DNA from: Psychrobacter sp. JCM 18900
Lineage (GTDB): Bacteria; Pseudomonadota; Gammaproteobacteria; Pseudomonadales; Moraxellaceae
Direction: 5' to 3'
Assembly (NCBI RefSeq): GCF_904846625.1
Contig: NZ_CAJHBL010000006.1
Location: forward strand, 1-64,000
DNA length: 64,000 bases
Position 1 is the stretch's first letter. The number at the start of each line of letters is the position of its first letter. The notes under the pieces were generated by a model. It was not told where the DNA came from and did no database searches. It worked only from the letters and a program-made list of their open reading frames with translations. Below, piece after piece: positions 47,704 through 56,566 of this stretch. The position numbers and the translations under genes are program-made.

Positions 47704-48561
47704 ATGACTTTACCTGCTTGGCTGACTGCCGTAACTTTTAATGATGATGGTTTGATTCCTGCAATTGCTCAAGATCATCAGACAGGTCGTATTTTGATGA
47801 TGGCGTGGATGAATGCAGAAGCATTACAGCTCACTGCACAAACACAAACAGCGGTTTATTTTTCACGCTCGCGTGCCAAGCTGTGGCATAAAGGTGAGTC
47901 ATCAGGTCATACGCAAACTGTGCATGATATTCGTCTAGACTGTGATGCAGATGTGATTGTGCTTAGCGTCACTCAGGCTGGCGGTATTGCTTGCCATACG
48001 GGACGTGAGTCTTGCTTTTATCAGCGGTTGGATTTATCAGGCCAAACGCCTGAATGGCAAACCGTCGATAAAGTACTAAAAGACCCTGCGGATATTTATC
48101 ATTCTCATGACTCTACTAGCGACACTCATGAAACTGAAAACACTGGTGCGAATACTGACTCTGATACCATCCAAGCACAATCTGATACAGCTCAAGCGCA
48201 AGTCGATAAAACCTCTGTATTGCAGCAGCTTGATAGCGTATTAGCAGAGCGCAAACAAGCCGATGCCGACAGCTCTTATGTGGCCAGTCTGTATGCCAAA
48301 GGATTAAATAAGATATTAGAAAAAGTCGGTGAAGAGAGCACAGAGAGCATCATCGCTGCCAAAGATTTTGCTAACTGCGATGAGAGTACAGACAAAGCAA
48401 GCTACGATGAAGCGCGTCATGAGCTGATCTATGAAGTCGCCGATGTCTGGTTCCATACCTTGGTTGGGCTGGCATGGTTTGATATAGAGTCGGATGCTGT
48501 GTTAAATGAGCTAGGCAGACGTTTTGGGTTATCCGGTATCGATGAAAAAGCCGCTAGATAA
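47704..48561 (+). CDS. hisIE: Bifunctional phosphoribosyl-AMP cyclohydrolase / phosphoribosyl-ATP pyrophosphatase
   Basis: Steps two and three of histidine synthesis in one 285-residue protein. N-terminal HisI domain (about 1-130) has DCDAD (79-83) and the metal-binding Cys residues 80, 97 and 104. C-terminal HisE domain (about 170-275) has [10 protein letters not shown] and [13 protein letters not shown] linker of about 38 residues (133-170), rich in Asp, Ser, Thr, Gln and Glu and likely disordered, joins them. E. coli HisIE is about 200 residues; the extra length is mainly this linker. tatABC follow, the order of separate hisI, hisE, tatA in Pseudomonas, so the fusion may be a local event. 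Confidence 0.93.
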   Translation: MTLPAWLTAVTFNDDGLIPAIAQDHQTGRILMMAWMNAEALQLTAQTQTAVYFSRSRAKLWHKGESSGHTQTVHDIRLDCDADVIVLSVTQAGGIACHTGRESCFYQRLDLSGQTPEWQTVDKVLKDPADIYHSHDSTSDTHETENTGANTDSDTIQAQSDTAQAQVDKTSVLQQLDSVLAERKQADADSSYVASLYAKGLNKILEKVGEESTESIIAAKDFANCDESTDKASYDEARHELIYEVADVWFHTLVGLAWFDIESDAVLNELGRRFGLSGIDEKAAR

Positions 48562-48766
48562 GCCTAAATAAAAAATAAACGTCTATTTTATTGGATTATT
48601 GTTGCTTTCACCTATTTGTAATAAGTGCAGGTTATAATATAGCTCTGTTTTATCTCGCATTATATGTCGATGCTTTTTGTTTGCTAGTTGGACCTTTTTG
48701 CAAACTAAAAGCAGGCATATAAAGACTGAAAACCAAGACACAAAACTAGGTCACAAGGATACCATT

Positions 48767-49006
48767 ATGGGTAGTTTTTCTATTACACATTGGCTGATAC
48801 TATTGGTCGTTGTCGTTGTCGTGTTTGGCACCTCAAAACTCAGAAATGCTGGTAAAGATTTGGGCGGTGCTGTGAAAGGCTTCAAAGAAGCTGTTAAAGA
48901 TGAAAATACAGAGCATGCCAAAAAACACGCGGTTCTTGACCACGATGCAACGGCACACACTGAAGAGCGCTCAACCACCAAGGTTGATGATAAACATAAC
49001 GTATAG
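48767..49006 (+). CDS. tatA: Sec-independent protein translocase subunit TatA
   Basis: A 79-residue pore-forming subunit of the twin-arginine translocase. ATG 48767 after AAGGA eight bases before is chosen. One N-terminal helix (about 6-22) is followed by the hinge FGTSKL and the amphipathic helix [17 protein letters not shown], then an acidic/His tail. It is first of tatABC. A perfect TATAAT (48633-48638) upstream may be its -10. It exports folded cofactor-bearing proteins. Confidence 0.94.
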   Translation: MGSFSITHWLILLVVVVVVFGTSKLRNAGKDLGGAVKGFKEAVKDENTEHAKKHAVLDHDATAHTEERSTTKVDDKHNV

Positions 49007-49032
49007 CATCTAAACAGTGACATCGGACCATT

Positions 49033-49767
49033 ATGTTTGATATCGGGTTTTCTGAACTACTTCTCTTTGGCGTTATCGCCCTAATCGTACTGGGCCCAGA
49101 AAAACTGCCACAGGCAGCGCGCACGGCTGGGCAATGGTACGCCAAAATTCGCCGCACAGTCTCAACATTGCAGTCTGAAATAGAGGCTGAGCTTGACTTG
49201 GCTGAGACACGCCAGCAAATGCAAAAAGAACTCGCCAAAATTCGCCAGACTGAAGCTGAAATGAGGCGTGAGATGGCTGAAATGCGCGGCAATATGAAAG
49301 CTTTTGAAAGCTCACATAGCCCTGCTTCGATAGCTTCTGAAGCATCTGAAGCATCTGCGAATGCTGAAAACAGCAAGGGTGACGAAGCTCATGAAAATAA
49401 CCGCACACAGAAGCAGCAACCAGCCACGCCAAAAGCATTCGACTATGCTTATGCCACTGACAAGCAGCCAGATACATTAGAAAATGGTCAATTATCGAAG
49501 CGCGGTCACAGCGGTGGCAATATAAATGATCCAAATGTAGATGATCCAAATGTAGATGATCCAAATGTGAGTGACAACGCCAAGGCAGCGCCAGTTGTTC
49601 AGACCATCACTACCCGTCCATGGGAAAACATGTGGTTTCGACTGGGTGCTTATGACAAAGCACGTCGGCTCCCAATACCGCCATATGTGCCAAACTATAA
49701 AGCGGACGCCCTACTCAACAGTCCTGCCAACATGCAGACTTCTGACCATAAGCAGGAGACTGATTGA
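49033..49767 (+). CDS. tatB: Sec-independent protein translocase subunit TatB
   Basis: A 244-residue subunit that with TatC recognises the twin-arginine signal. The N-terminal helix and hinge FGVIALIVLGPEKLPQAAR are followed by a long charged amphipathic and coiled-coil region (about 45-105), an unusually long disordered tail with a 5-residue tandem repeat (about 165-180), and a Pro-rich C-terminus. The stop overlaps the tatC start by one base (TGATG), implying coupling. Confidence 0.93.
   Translation: MFDIGFSELLLFGVIALIVLGPEKLPQAARTAGQWYAKIRRTVSTLQSEIEAELDLAETRQQMQKELAKIRQTEAEMRREMAEMRGNMKAFESSHSPASIASEASEASANAENSKGDEAHENNRTQKQQPATPKAFDYAYATDKQPDTLENGQLSKRGHSGGNINDPNVDDPNVDDPNVSDNAKAAPVVQTITTRPWENMWFRLGAYDKARRLPIPPYVPNYKADALLNSPANMQTSDHKQETD
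49528..49572 (+). repeat. 15-bp in-frame tandem repeat in tatB
   Basis: Two perfect copies of a 15-bp unit (49528-49542 and 49543-49557) plus a third differing in its last bases (49558-49572), encoding an Asp-Pro-Asn-Val-Asp repeat. Confidence 0.85.
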
Positions 49768-50654
49768 TGCCATTATTCAAGCGCAAAAAAAGTCGTCAAG
49801 AGAAAATCGCTGTTTCAGATACTCCTGCTTTAGATGGCATTGATCAAGACAATAAAGCAACAACTGATAGCACTCAAAACGAATCATCAGACGATGTTTT
49901 AAGCCCTTTGGCTGATATGCCTATTACCGAGCATTTGATTGAGCTGCGTCGGCATTTGATCAAAATATGTGTGGCAGTACTGATAATATTTTTAGGTTTG
50001 GTCGGCTATTCGCGCGAGCTATATAACTTGTTGTCTGATCCACTGGTTGCGCAGTTACCCGCCAACTCAACCATGATTGCCACCGATATCACGTCAAACT
50101 TTATGGCACCGATACGTCTGACCGTATTTGTAGCTGCATTTTTGGCGATGCCCTACATTCTTTATCAAATTTGGTCATTTGTAGCGCCCGGTCTGTATAA
50201 GAAAGAAAAGAAAATCGCTATTCCAGTACTGCTATCTTCTATATTTCTGTTTTATGCTGGCGTGGCTTTTTCTTACTTTATTGTGCTCAAAGGGGTCTTA
50301 AAGTTCTTTATCATGTTTGCCCCGCAAAACGTACTACCCATGACGGATATCGACAGCTATCTCAGTTTTGCCTTAAAATTATTTATGGTATTTGGTCTAA
50401 CGTTTGAGATTCCAGTTGTCACTTTGCTATTGATATTGGCAGGTATTGTCTCCATTCAGAGCTTAGAAGAAAAACGTCGTTATATCATTGTAGGCTGTTT
50501 TGCTGTGGCTGCCGTTGTCACGCCGCCAGATGGCGTATCGATGCTCATGCTAGCGATTCCGATGTGGTTGTTGTTTGAGCTTGGTTTGTTTTTGGCGAAG
50601 ATTTTAATCAAAGAAGAGCCCAGTCCTACTCTCGTGTCGACAGACAAAGAATAA
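49767..50654 (+). CDS. tatC: Sec-independent protein translocase subunit TatC
   Basis: A 295-residue six-helix inner-membrane receptor for twin-arginine signal peptides. ATG 49767, AGGAG eight bases upstream, starts within the tatB stop. An extra polar N-terminal region of about 55 residues precedes the family motif MPITEHLIELRRHL. YQIWSFVAPGLYKKEKK and VVTPPDG later are typical. Confidence 0.95.
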   Translation: MPLFKRKKSRQEKIAVSDTPALDGIDQDNKATTDSTQNESSDDVLSPLADMPITEHLIELRRHLIKICVAVLIIFLGLVGYSRELYNLLSDPLVAQLPANSTMIATDITSNFMAPIRLTVFVAAFLAMPYILYQIWSFVAPGLYKKEKKIAIPVLLSSIFLFYAGVAFSYFIVLKGVLKFFIMFAPQNVLPMTDIDSYLSFALKLFMVFGLTFEIPVVTLLLILAGIVSIQSLEEKRRYIIVGCFAVAAVVTPPDGVSMLMLAIPMWLLFELGLFLAKILIKEEPSPTLVSTDKE

Positions 50655-50870
50655 AACACTTATCAGTCTAATCCAGACTAAAATAAAGTTATTGATTACA
50701 TATAGCTATGCGTTAAACTACCATTACACCGTTTTATTCTTGCCTCATTAGTAAGCTGATTGCTTATTATCACGTTTTAGCATCACCATCATCTATAAGC
50801 CATTGTTTACCCAGTGGCTTTTTTTGCCCCTTTTATTTTTAATCAATTTTTGTATTTAGGTAGCTTTATT

Positions 50871-52370
50871 ATGTCCGCATCTATGCCAGCTTATATGAGC
50901 GATCCCACTGACGAGCAGCTGAGCGCGCTGAATATGGCGATGGATCACAAGTCGTTTAAAGTGGTTGCTTATGCCGGCGCCGGTAAGACAACGACGCTCA
51001 AGCTAATCGGTGAGCGCTTACGTGGCCGCGGACTATATCTGGCTTTTAACAAAGCTATTGCCAATGATGCTCGTTCAAAGTTTCCGCCGCATGTAGAGTG
51101 CCGTACTTTTCATTCATTAGCTTATCGTCATGTTGCTCGTGATATTACCGCCAAGCTATCTTTGCCGCGCTTTTCACCCAAGCGTCTCGGTGATGATTTG
51201 GGACTACAGCCTGTGCAAGTGCGTCGGCAGATGGATGGGGTTAATAAATACATTACGCTGACGCCAGCACGACTATCGCGTTTCGTCAGCGACGCGGTCA
51301 GTAACTTCTGTAGCACGCATGCTAGCTACCCTGCGCCAAGGCACATACTATTCCCAAGCTGGCTCGATGACTCAGATGCAGAACAGTTACGCGAGATGCT
51401 CTACCCTGCTGTCGAGCAGCGTTGGTTACAGTCGATTGATGCGCGTCATCCTGCTGGTATTGGCCATGATATTTATCTTAAGCTTTGGGCACTATCTAAG
51501 CCTAGTATCCCAGCAGACTTTATCTTATTTGATGAAGCACAGGATGCCGATCCCTTGATGATGGGTATCTTGACCCAGCAGTCGAGACAAGTCATCTATG
51601 TGGGCGACGCGCATCAGCAGATTTATGAATGGCGCGGCGCGGTCAATGCGATGAAAAAACTGCCATTGCCGCAGACGTTATTGACACAGTCTTTTCGCTT
51701 TGGTGAGCCGATTGCAGAAGTGGCCAATACCTTATTAAAAGCACTACAGGAGGAGGTACCGCTAAAAGGCAATCCGAATAAACAGTCCTCTACCGATAAG
51801 GGCATGGTACATAGCAAAAAAGATGCTATTTTGTGCCGTACCAATGCTGCTGCCATGTCGCAACTATTGACAGGATTAAAGCACGGGCATCGCGTGGCGT
51901 TGCAAGCAGATACCGATCGTATGCTCAAATTCTGTCAGGCAGCCGAAAACTTAAAAAATGGTAAATCGGCTTACGGTGTACCTGAGCTGGCGTATTTTTA
52001 TAACTGGGGTGATGTGCAAGAATATGCCGAAACCAATGAGGGTAGCGATCTCAAAACACTGGTTAAACTGGTCGATGACCATGGGACCAACGTCTTGAGC
52101 CAAGCGGTCAATAGTCTGACTAGCATTGAAAATGCTGATTATGTCATCTCTACCGCTCATAAAGCCAAAGGGCTCGAATGGGGAAAAGTGCAGTTAGATG
52201 ATGATTTTTACTATGATGTGACCACCAATGCGGTCAAGATCAGTCCAGAAGAGCTGCGTTTGCTTTATGTTGCTTGCACGCGTGCGCAAAGCAATTTGGA
52301 TATTCACAATATTAAAGACTTGATATCAGGATTACAGACGGGCAAAAAAGTGATTTTTGGTAATACTTAA
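50871..52370 (+). CDS. UvrD/FBH1-like superfamily 1 DNA helicase
   Basis: A 499-residue helicase, from ATG 50871 (AGGT upstream). Visible motifs: Q-like DPTDEQ near the N-terminus, Walker A AYAGAGKTTTL (about 33-43), RTFHSLAYR (motif Ia), DEAQDADP (motif II), GDAHQQIYEWRG (III), SFRFGEPIA (IV), HKAKGLEW (V) and LLYVACTRAQ (VI). At 499 it is much shorter than UvrD or Rep (about 670-720), with small 1B and 2B insertions, and its sequence resembles the FBH1 helicase part. It may act in recombination or in ssDNA repair. It is monocistronic in a set with tatC upstream and dusC downstream. Confidence 0.88.
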   Translation: MSASMPAYMSDPTDEQLSALNMAMDHKSFKVVAYAGAGKTTTLKLIGERLRGRGLYLAFNKAIANDARSKFPPHVECRTFHSLAYRHVARDITAKLSLPRFSPKRLGDDLGLQPVQVRRQMDGVNKYITLTPARLSRFVSDAVSNFCSTHASYPAPRHILFPSWLDDSDAEQLREMLYPAVEQRWLQSIDARHPAGIGHDIYLKLWALSKPSIPADFILFDEAQDADPLMMGILTQQSRQVIYVGDAHQQIYEWRGAVNAMKKLPLPQTLLTQSFRFGEPIAEVANTLLKALQEEVPLKGNPNKQSSTDKGMVHSKKDAILCRTNAAAMSQLLTGLKHGHRVALQADTDRMLKFCQAAENLKNGKSAYGVPELAYFYNWGDVQEYAETNEGSDLKTLVKLVDDHGTNVLSQAVNSLTSIENADYVISTAHKAKGLEWGKVQLDDDFYYDVTTNAVKISPEELRLLYVACTRAQSNLDIHNIKDLISGLQTGKKVIFGNT

Positions 52371-52445
52371 TTACCCTACACCTCTGTCAGCCTCAAGTTT
52401 TATTCAATCTCTCTTATAACGACCCTTTAGCAGTGAATCACCAGC

Positions 52446-53480
52446 ATGAATAATAGCCAACAACTTCAAACGCGTCAAAATACCATTAATCAGTTATTTG
52501 CGGCTCCAGTGCGTTTGCTCGCCCCAATGGAGGGCTTGACCGATCCATTAATGCGTCAAATCTTAACTCAAATTGCGTCTGACTTGGGTCGTCCTTATGA
52601 TTGGTCGGTTAGTGAGTTTATTCGTATCACTCAGCACGTCTTGCCTGCGCATGTATTTTATAAATATGTGCCTGAGCTACATCATGATGCCAAAACGGCC
52701 TCTGGTACGCCCATTCATGTACAGATTTTGGGTAGCGAAGCACAGCTTATGGCCGAAAACGCCGCGTACGCTTGTGAGCTTGGTGCGCCTGCTATCGATA
52801 TCAACTTTGGATGTCCTGCAAAAACGGTCAACAGCCATCGCGGTGGTTCAGTACTGCTGGATGAACCTGAAACCATGTATCAGATTATCAGTGCCGTACG
52901 CCAAGCCGTTCCCGCCCATATACCAGTATCAGCTAAGATTCGTCTGGGCTATACCGATACCAGTCGCATGGATGATATTCGCGGCGCGATTGCTTCTAGC
53001 GGTGCTGATTGGCTAACCATTCATGCACGCACTAAGACCCAAGGCTATAAGCCGCCCGCCTATTGGGACAAAATCCAGAGCTTTAATACGCTCGATATTC
53101 CAGTCATTGCCAATGGAGAAATTTGGAACTTTGAGCATGCGCAAAATTGTATGACGCAAGCAGGTACACCGCATTTAATGTTAGGTCGCGGCGCAGTAAC
53201 GCGTCCTGATTTAGTGGCACAGGTTGATAATGATACTGAAAAAAGTACTGACAGCGTAGAGAATACGGCTACATTGTCATGGCAAGATTTGATTGCCCAT
53301 CAGATTAAGTTTTTGGAAGGTGAGGCAAAGAACGACGTGGTATTGGTCGGACGCTATAAGCAATGGTTAGGAATGCTTACCAAAGGCTATGTTGAGGCGC
53401 AAACAGTGTGGGAAGGTATCAAACGAGAAAAAAATAAAGTGGTTATTATTAGCGCCCTACAAGCAAGCGTACGAGATTAA
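52446..53480 (+). CDS. dusC: tRNA-dihydrouridine synthase C
   Basis: FMN enzyme that reduces uridine to dihydrouridine in the tRNA D-loop (U16 in E. coli DusC). The TIM-barrel has APMEGLTD (26-33), the catalytic Cys123 in INFGCPAKTVN, KIRLGY, and IHARTKTQGY with a C-terminal helical domain. The start MNEGL-type APMEG and VSEFIRITQ are typical of DusC rather than DusA or DusB. A polar insert of about 12 residues (DNDTEKSTDSVE) lies at about 260-272. It ends 48 bp before a MITE. Confidence 0.92.
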   Translation: MNNSQQLQTRQNTINQLFAAPVRLLAPMEGLTDPLMRQILTQIASDLGRPYDWSVSEFIRITQHVLPAHVFYKYVPELHHDAKTASGTPIHVQILGSEAQLMAENAAYACELGAPAIDINFGCPAKTVNSHRGGSVLLDEPETMYQIISAVRQAVPAHIPVSAKIRLGYTDTSRMDDIRGAIASSGADWLTIHARTKTQGYKPPAYWDKIQSFNTLDIPVIANGEIWNFEHAQNCMTQAGTPHLMLGRGAVTRPDLVAQVDNDTEKSTDSVENTATLSWQDLIAHQIKFLEGEAKNDVVLVGRYKQWLGMLTKGYVEAQTVWEGIKREKNKVVIISALQASVRD

Positions 53481-53528
53481 TCACCTGCTTGTATTTGAGC
53501 GTTTTGGCAGTTACGGATATTTTTACTA

Positions 53529-53698
53529 GGGTGTGTCCTCATTTCAAAAATGGAGATAAAAATGAGATAAATTGCCGTCAAACGAGAAAAATAGCGTAGA
53601 TAATATCGAGATACTAGCAAGCGATTTGACGCTGTTTGGCAAAATTTAGCCATTTTTAATCCGTTTAGATAACTGTCGTTTGAATTGAGGACATGCCC
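53529..53698. mobile_element. MITE-like element with terminal inverted repeats and TA duplication
   Basis: A 170-bp A/T-rich non-coding element. The terminal inverted repeats (53529-53548 and 53679-53698) match at 17 of 20 positions, and the element is flanked by TA on both sides (53527-53528 and 53699-53700). A TA duplication is usual for IS630/Tc1 and some IS5-family transposases. No transposase is present. Its right end touches the 3' end of the MAPEG gene and, with the duplicated TA, forms its stop codon. Confidence 0.7.
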
Positions 53699-54126
53699 TA
53701 GACGCTGACTCGTATCGCTAAATAAAATAGCATCAGACAGCATGCCATTGACAATACCCAGAGGATAGAGCGGAACATTGCCAAATTAGTAATATACGCC
53801 ACACAAAAACCAATTCGTATCATCACATACAGCCAAGCCAATACGTTGATAATCGATTGCGGTACAAAGAAAAGCATAGCTACCAATACTGCTGCCAAGA
53901 ATACTGGCAAGGTTTCATAGCTGTTTTGTTGTGCTGCATTAGCACGTGCTGCCATGCCTGTCGCATTTTGAAAAAATTCGCGAGGATGTGCATTATTTCT
54001 GATTCTAAAGCCACCAGATACTTTTGCAACGATTGACACCGCCCATGGCAATAGACTTGCTACCACCATGGCCAAAATGGCAGACGCCACTTTATCAGTT
54101 ACCAACTCAAAGAATGCACTTATCAT
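53698..54126 (-). CDS. MAPEG-family membrane protein
   Basis: A 142-residue four-helix inner-membrane protein of the MAPEG family (eicosanoid/glutathione metabolism in eukaryotes; bacterial roles unclear). ARANAAQQNSYETLPVFLAAVLVA and the RIGFCVAYI segment (helix pattern described only in part) are typical. The start ATG is 11 bp after the OsmC stop, so both are one unit. The last residues and the TAG stop are at a MITE boundary, so the natural C-terminus may have been changed. Confidence 0.88.
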   Translation of the reverse strand: MISAFFELVTDKVASAILAMVVASLLPWAVSIVAKVSGGFRIRNNAHPREFFQNATGMAARANAAQQNSYETLPVFLAAVLVAMLFFVPQSIINVLAWLYVMIRIGFCVAYITNLAMFRSILWVLSMACCLMLFYLAIRVSV

Positions 54127-54137
54127 TATATAAGTCC

Positions 54138-54551
54138 CTAGCCTGCAACCACTTCGAAATCATGGGTGATATTGACCCCACCTGCTACTAACATACGGCT
54201 GGCAGAACAGTATTTTTCTGCTGATAACTGGATGGCTTTTTCGACTTGTTTTTCTTTGACCTCTTGACCAGTGACAATGAAATGCATATGAATATCGGTA
54301 TAGACCGCTGGTACGGTTTCAGCGCGCTGGGCGGTTAGCTCACAACGTACATCCGTCACTGCTTGGCGTGATTTCTGTAAAATCTCTACGACATCATAAC
54401 TGGCGCAACCACCTAGTCCTAGCAAAATCAGCTCCATCGGGCTTGAGCCTTTTTCTTTATCAGCATCGATTTGTACATTATGTCCTGATGGTGACACACC
54501 CATAAAGGCTTTATTCTCTTGCCATATGACGCTTGCTTTTGATTCTGACAT
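54138..54551 (-). CDS. OsmC-family protein
   Basis: A 137-residue OsmC/Ohr-type protein with the redox pair Cys49 (LGLGGCASYD) and Cys115 (AEKYCSASRML), likely a thiol peroxidase active on organic hydroperoxides. It resembles the YhfA-like branch more than Ohr, and no OhrR regulator is nearby. It heads an operon with the MAPEG gene 11 bp downstream. Confidence 0.87.
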   Translation of the reverse strand: MSESKASVIWQENKAFMGVSPSGHNVQIDADKEKGSSPMELILLGLGGCASYDVVEILQKSRQAVTDVRCELTAQRAETVPAVYTDIHMHFIVTGQEVKEKQVEKAIQLSAEKYCSASRMLVAGGVNITHDFEVVAG

Positions 54552-55026
54552 TGTAGATGTTCCTTATTTTAAATGGCGTATTGCCTATTATTATTGTGTG
54601 AATGATATATTGCCCAGCTAGTGTAGCATAAGCCAAAGCAAGATTTTATAGGCTCATTGTTTTGCTGTTAGCTCGCCAGTGAAATCTATGCTTTTACCAC
54701 TTTATACATATCAGAATATTGAAGTTCGATAGTTTACTGAATAATCGTATGTCCATACGCCTATTACTACTCTTCGATACTTGCCTAAAAATACTGTATA
54801 AAAACCTACAAAAGTTTGTTTATAAATATTTGATTTTAAAAGGTAAAACTCGTGAAACATTTTATAGCAAAATACTGTTACACATTTTGCTTGTTTCTTG
54901 GTTTAATAACGGCAATGAATCTTGTTTTGAGCGAATATCGATAACAATCACCTTATAATAATTACGATTGCTATCACGGTTTTAAGTCAAAACAAGCTAT
55001 TTTTAAACAAATTAAAAGGTTTAGTC
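54552..55026. other. A/T-rich non-coding gap before rppH
   Basis: A 475-bp strongly A/T-rich region between the divergent OsmC and rppH genes. A 79-codon open frame (54719-54958) has no convincing start or homology and is rejected. TATAAT at 54954-54959 is a possible rppH -10, but the -35 (TTGAGC) is 21 bp away. Confidence 0.4.
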
Positions 55027-55545
55027 ATGATAGATGCAGACGGCTTTCGCGCCAACGTCGGCATCATCTTGGCAAATACACAAGGGCAGGTTCTGTGGGC
55101 AAAACGTATTGGTCACAACGCTTGGCAATTTCCGCAGGGTGGTATCGACCGCGGGGAGACGCCGATGGATGCAATGTATCGCGAGCTCTGGGAAGAGGTC
55201 GGATTACATCCGCGTCATGTAGACTTATTGGCAGTCACGCAAGACTGGTTGCGCTATCGTTTGCCAAAACGTTATGTACGTCATGGTCAGCATCCCTTAT
55301 GTATTGGGCAAAAACAAAAATGGTTTTTGCTACGCTTAGATGAGCCAAACACTCAACATATCCGCTTTGATGAAGGGAAACCTGAATTTGACCATTGGCA
55401 ATGGGTCAGCTACTGGTATCCACTCGGACAAGTGATTCACTTTAAACGAGGCGTTTATCGTCGTGCCTTACAAGAGTTGGTACGCGAACTCCCCCTAAAG
55501 CAAGAGCTGATCATTCCTGAGCAAAATAATCACCTGCTTATGTAA
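55027..55545 (+). CDS. rppH: RNA pyrophosphohydrolase
   Basis: Nudix hydrolase that removes pyrophosphate from the 5' end of mRNA and so triggers RNase E decay. The 172-residue protein carries the complete Nudix box from Gly38 to Leu60, with REL-EE at 52-57. [20 protein letters not shown] is typical of RppH. AAAGG precedes the ATG at a good distance. ptsP, often downstream, is not here. A terminator follows. Confidence 0.95.
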   Translation: MIDADGFRANVGIILANTQGQVLWAKRIGHNAWQFPQGGIDRGETPMDAMYRELWEEVGLHPRHVDLLAVTQDWLRYRLPKRYVRHGQHPLCIGQKQKWFLLRLDEPNTQHIRFDEGKPEFDHWQWVSYWYPLGQVIHFKRGVYRRALQELVRELPLKQELIIPEQNNHLLM

Positions 55546-55567
55546 TGAGTCACTCAATAGTACAATG

Positions 55568-55621
55568 CAAAACACCCACGATAGTAGCTAGAATGTTAGC
55601 AATTACCGTGGGTGTTTTTTT
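55568..55621. terminator. Bidirectional terminator
   Basis: AAAACACCCACG and CGTGGGTGTTTT arms with an extended, partly paired inner region between the convergent rppH and NRDE genes. Confidence 0.8.
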
Positions 55622-55636
55622 ATTATCTATTAACGG

Positions 55637-56458
55637 TCACTTTGAATGACTGTCAAAATCTCGGCTAATAATATTAGCAATACAATATGCATCGCTCTCT
55701 TTGCGCAACGTTAAGATGCTTTGAGTGCGGGTACCATAAGTAGGTTTGCTGGTTTTGGTATCGCCAAAAGCGACGGGTTCAATATAAACAGACGATAGCA
55801 TTTGCTCCACTTCAAATGCCACGCCAGTAATAGGCAGTTTGTCTTCTGGTGCTTTGATACTATCTGACAAGACATTAAAAGCCGCCGCTTGCCAGTACGC
55901 AGGCGAACTATCCTCCGCAATCAATGGCAGCACTTCTTGACGTAGTCGCCCGCGCAACCGCTCTGTCTTAAACCAGCTGTCCTCTGGTTGTCCGTTAGAG
56001 ATAACATGTAGACCTGCATATAATGGCGTGGGTGCATGACCACGATTATTGACGATCACAGCTTGCACAGCATCACCAATAATCAGATTAAAACCCGCAT
56101 AATCTTGCAAATCAATCTGCCGTGCAAAATCCATTGGACTTAGAGTCCCTGTCACGAATTCAGTGACCAACGCACCACGTGAGCGCTCATCACTGCTTGC
56201 CTGTACACCGTCACGAAAGTTCAATACCGCAGCCCAACGACCATTTTGTTCATAATACTCTGAACTCTGCGCTGGTGACGCTTGCTGATGAATGCCTAAC
56301 CACGTACCACCGCTTTGCTTATCACGTCCAGCATAAATAGGTTGGTCAGACCACTGGTGGAGCGGCTCAGTTGGGCGCTGCAAAAACTCATCACGATTAG
56401 ACAGTAGTACCAGTGGTAACTCATCAAATAATTGCCAAGCAATAGCGACAATACACAT
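55637..56458 (-). CDS. NRDE-family (TANGO2-like) protein
   Basis: A 273-residue protein with N-terminal Cys2 (MCIVAIAW) and the SNRDEFLQRP motif (about 20-29) that names the family, followed by WLGIH. Ntn-like N-terminal Cys suggests a possible nucleophile. Eukaryotic TANGO2 is linked to lipid and heme handling; bacterial function is unknown. It is 108 bp downstream of the DUF4139 gene on the same strand. Confidence 0.88.
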   Translation of the reverse strand: MCIVAIAWQLFDELPLVLLSNRDEFLQRPTEPLHQWSDQPIYAGRDKQSGGTWLGIHQQASPAQSSEYYEQNGRWAAVLNFRDGVQASSDERSRGALVTEFVTGTLSPMDFARQIDLQDYAGFNLIIGDAVQAVIVNNRGHAPTPLYAGLHVISNGQPEDSWFKTERLRGRLRQEVLPLIAEDSSPAYWQAAAFNVLSDSIKAPEDKLPITGVAFEVEQMLSSVYIEPVAFGDTKTSKPTYGTRTQSILTLRKESDAYCIANIISRDFDSHSK

Positions 56459-56566
56459 AGCTTTCCTTTTATAATAATTTTCGTTATGCGAGTAATTTTT
56501 AATAAAGGCAAAAATATTATTTCAGACTTTACCTATTAATAAGGTAGCCTTTATAGATAGTACTTA

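Noticed and set aside
53477..53743. 88-codon minus-strand frame across the MITE
   Set aside because: It runs from the MAPEG gene through the MITE-like element and has no coding signs.
54719..54958. 79-codon frame before rppH
   Set aside because: A/T-rich sequence with no ribosome-binding site or recognisable product.
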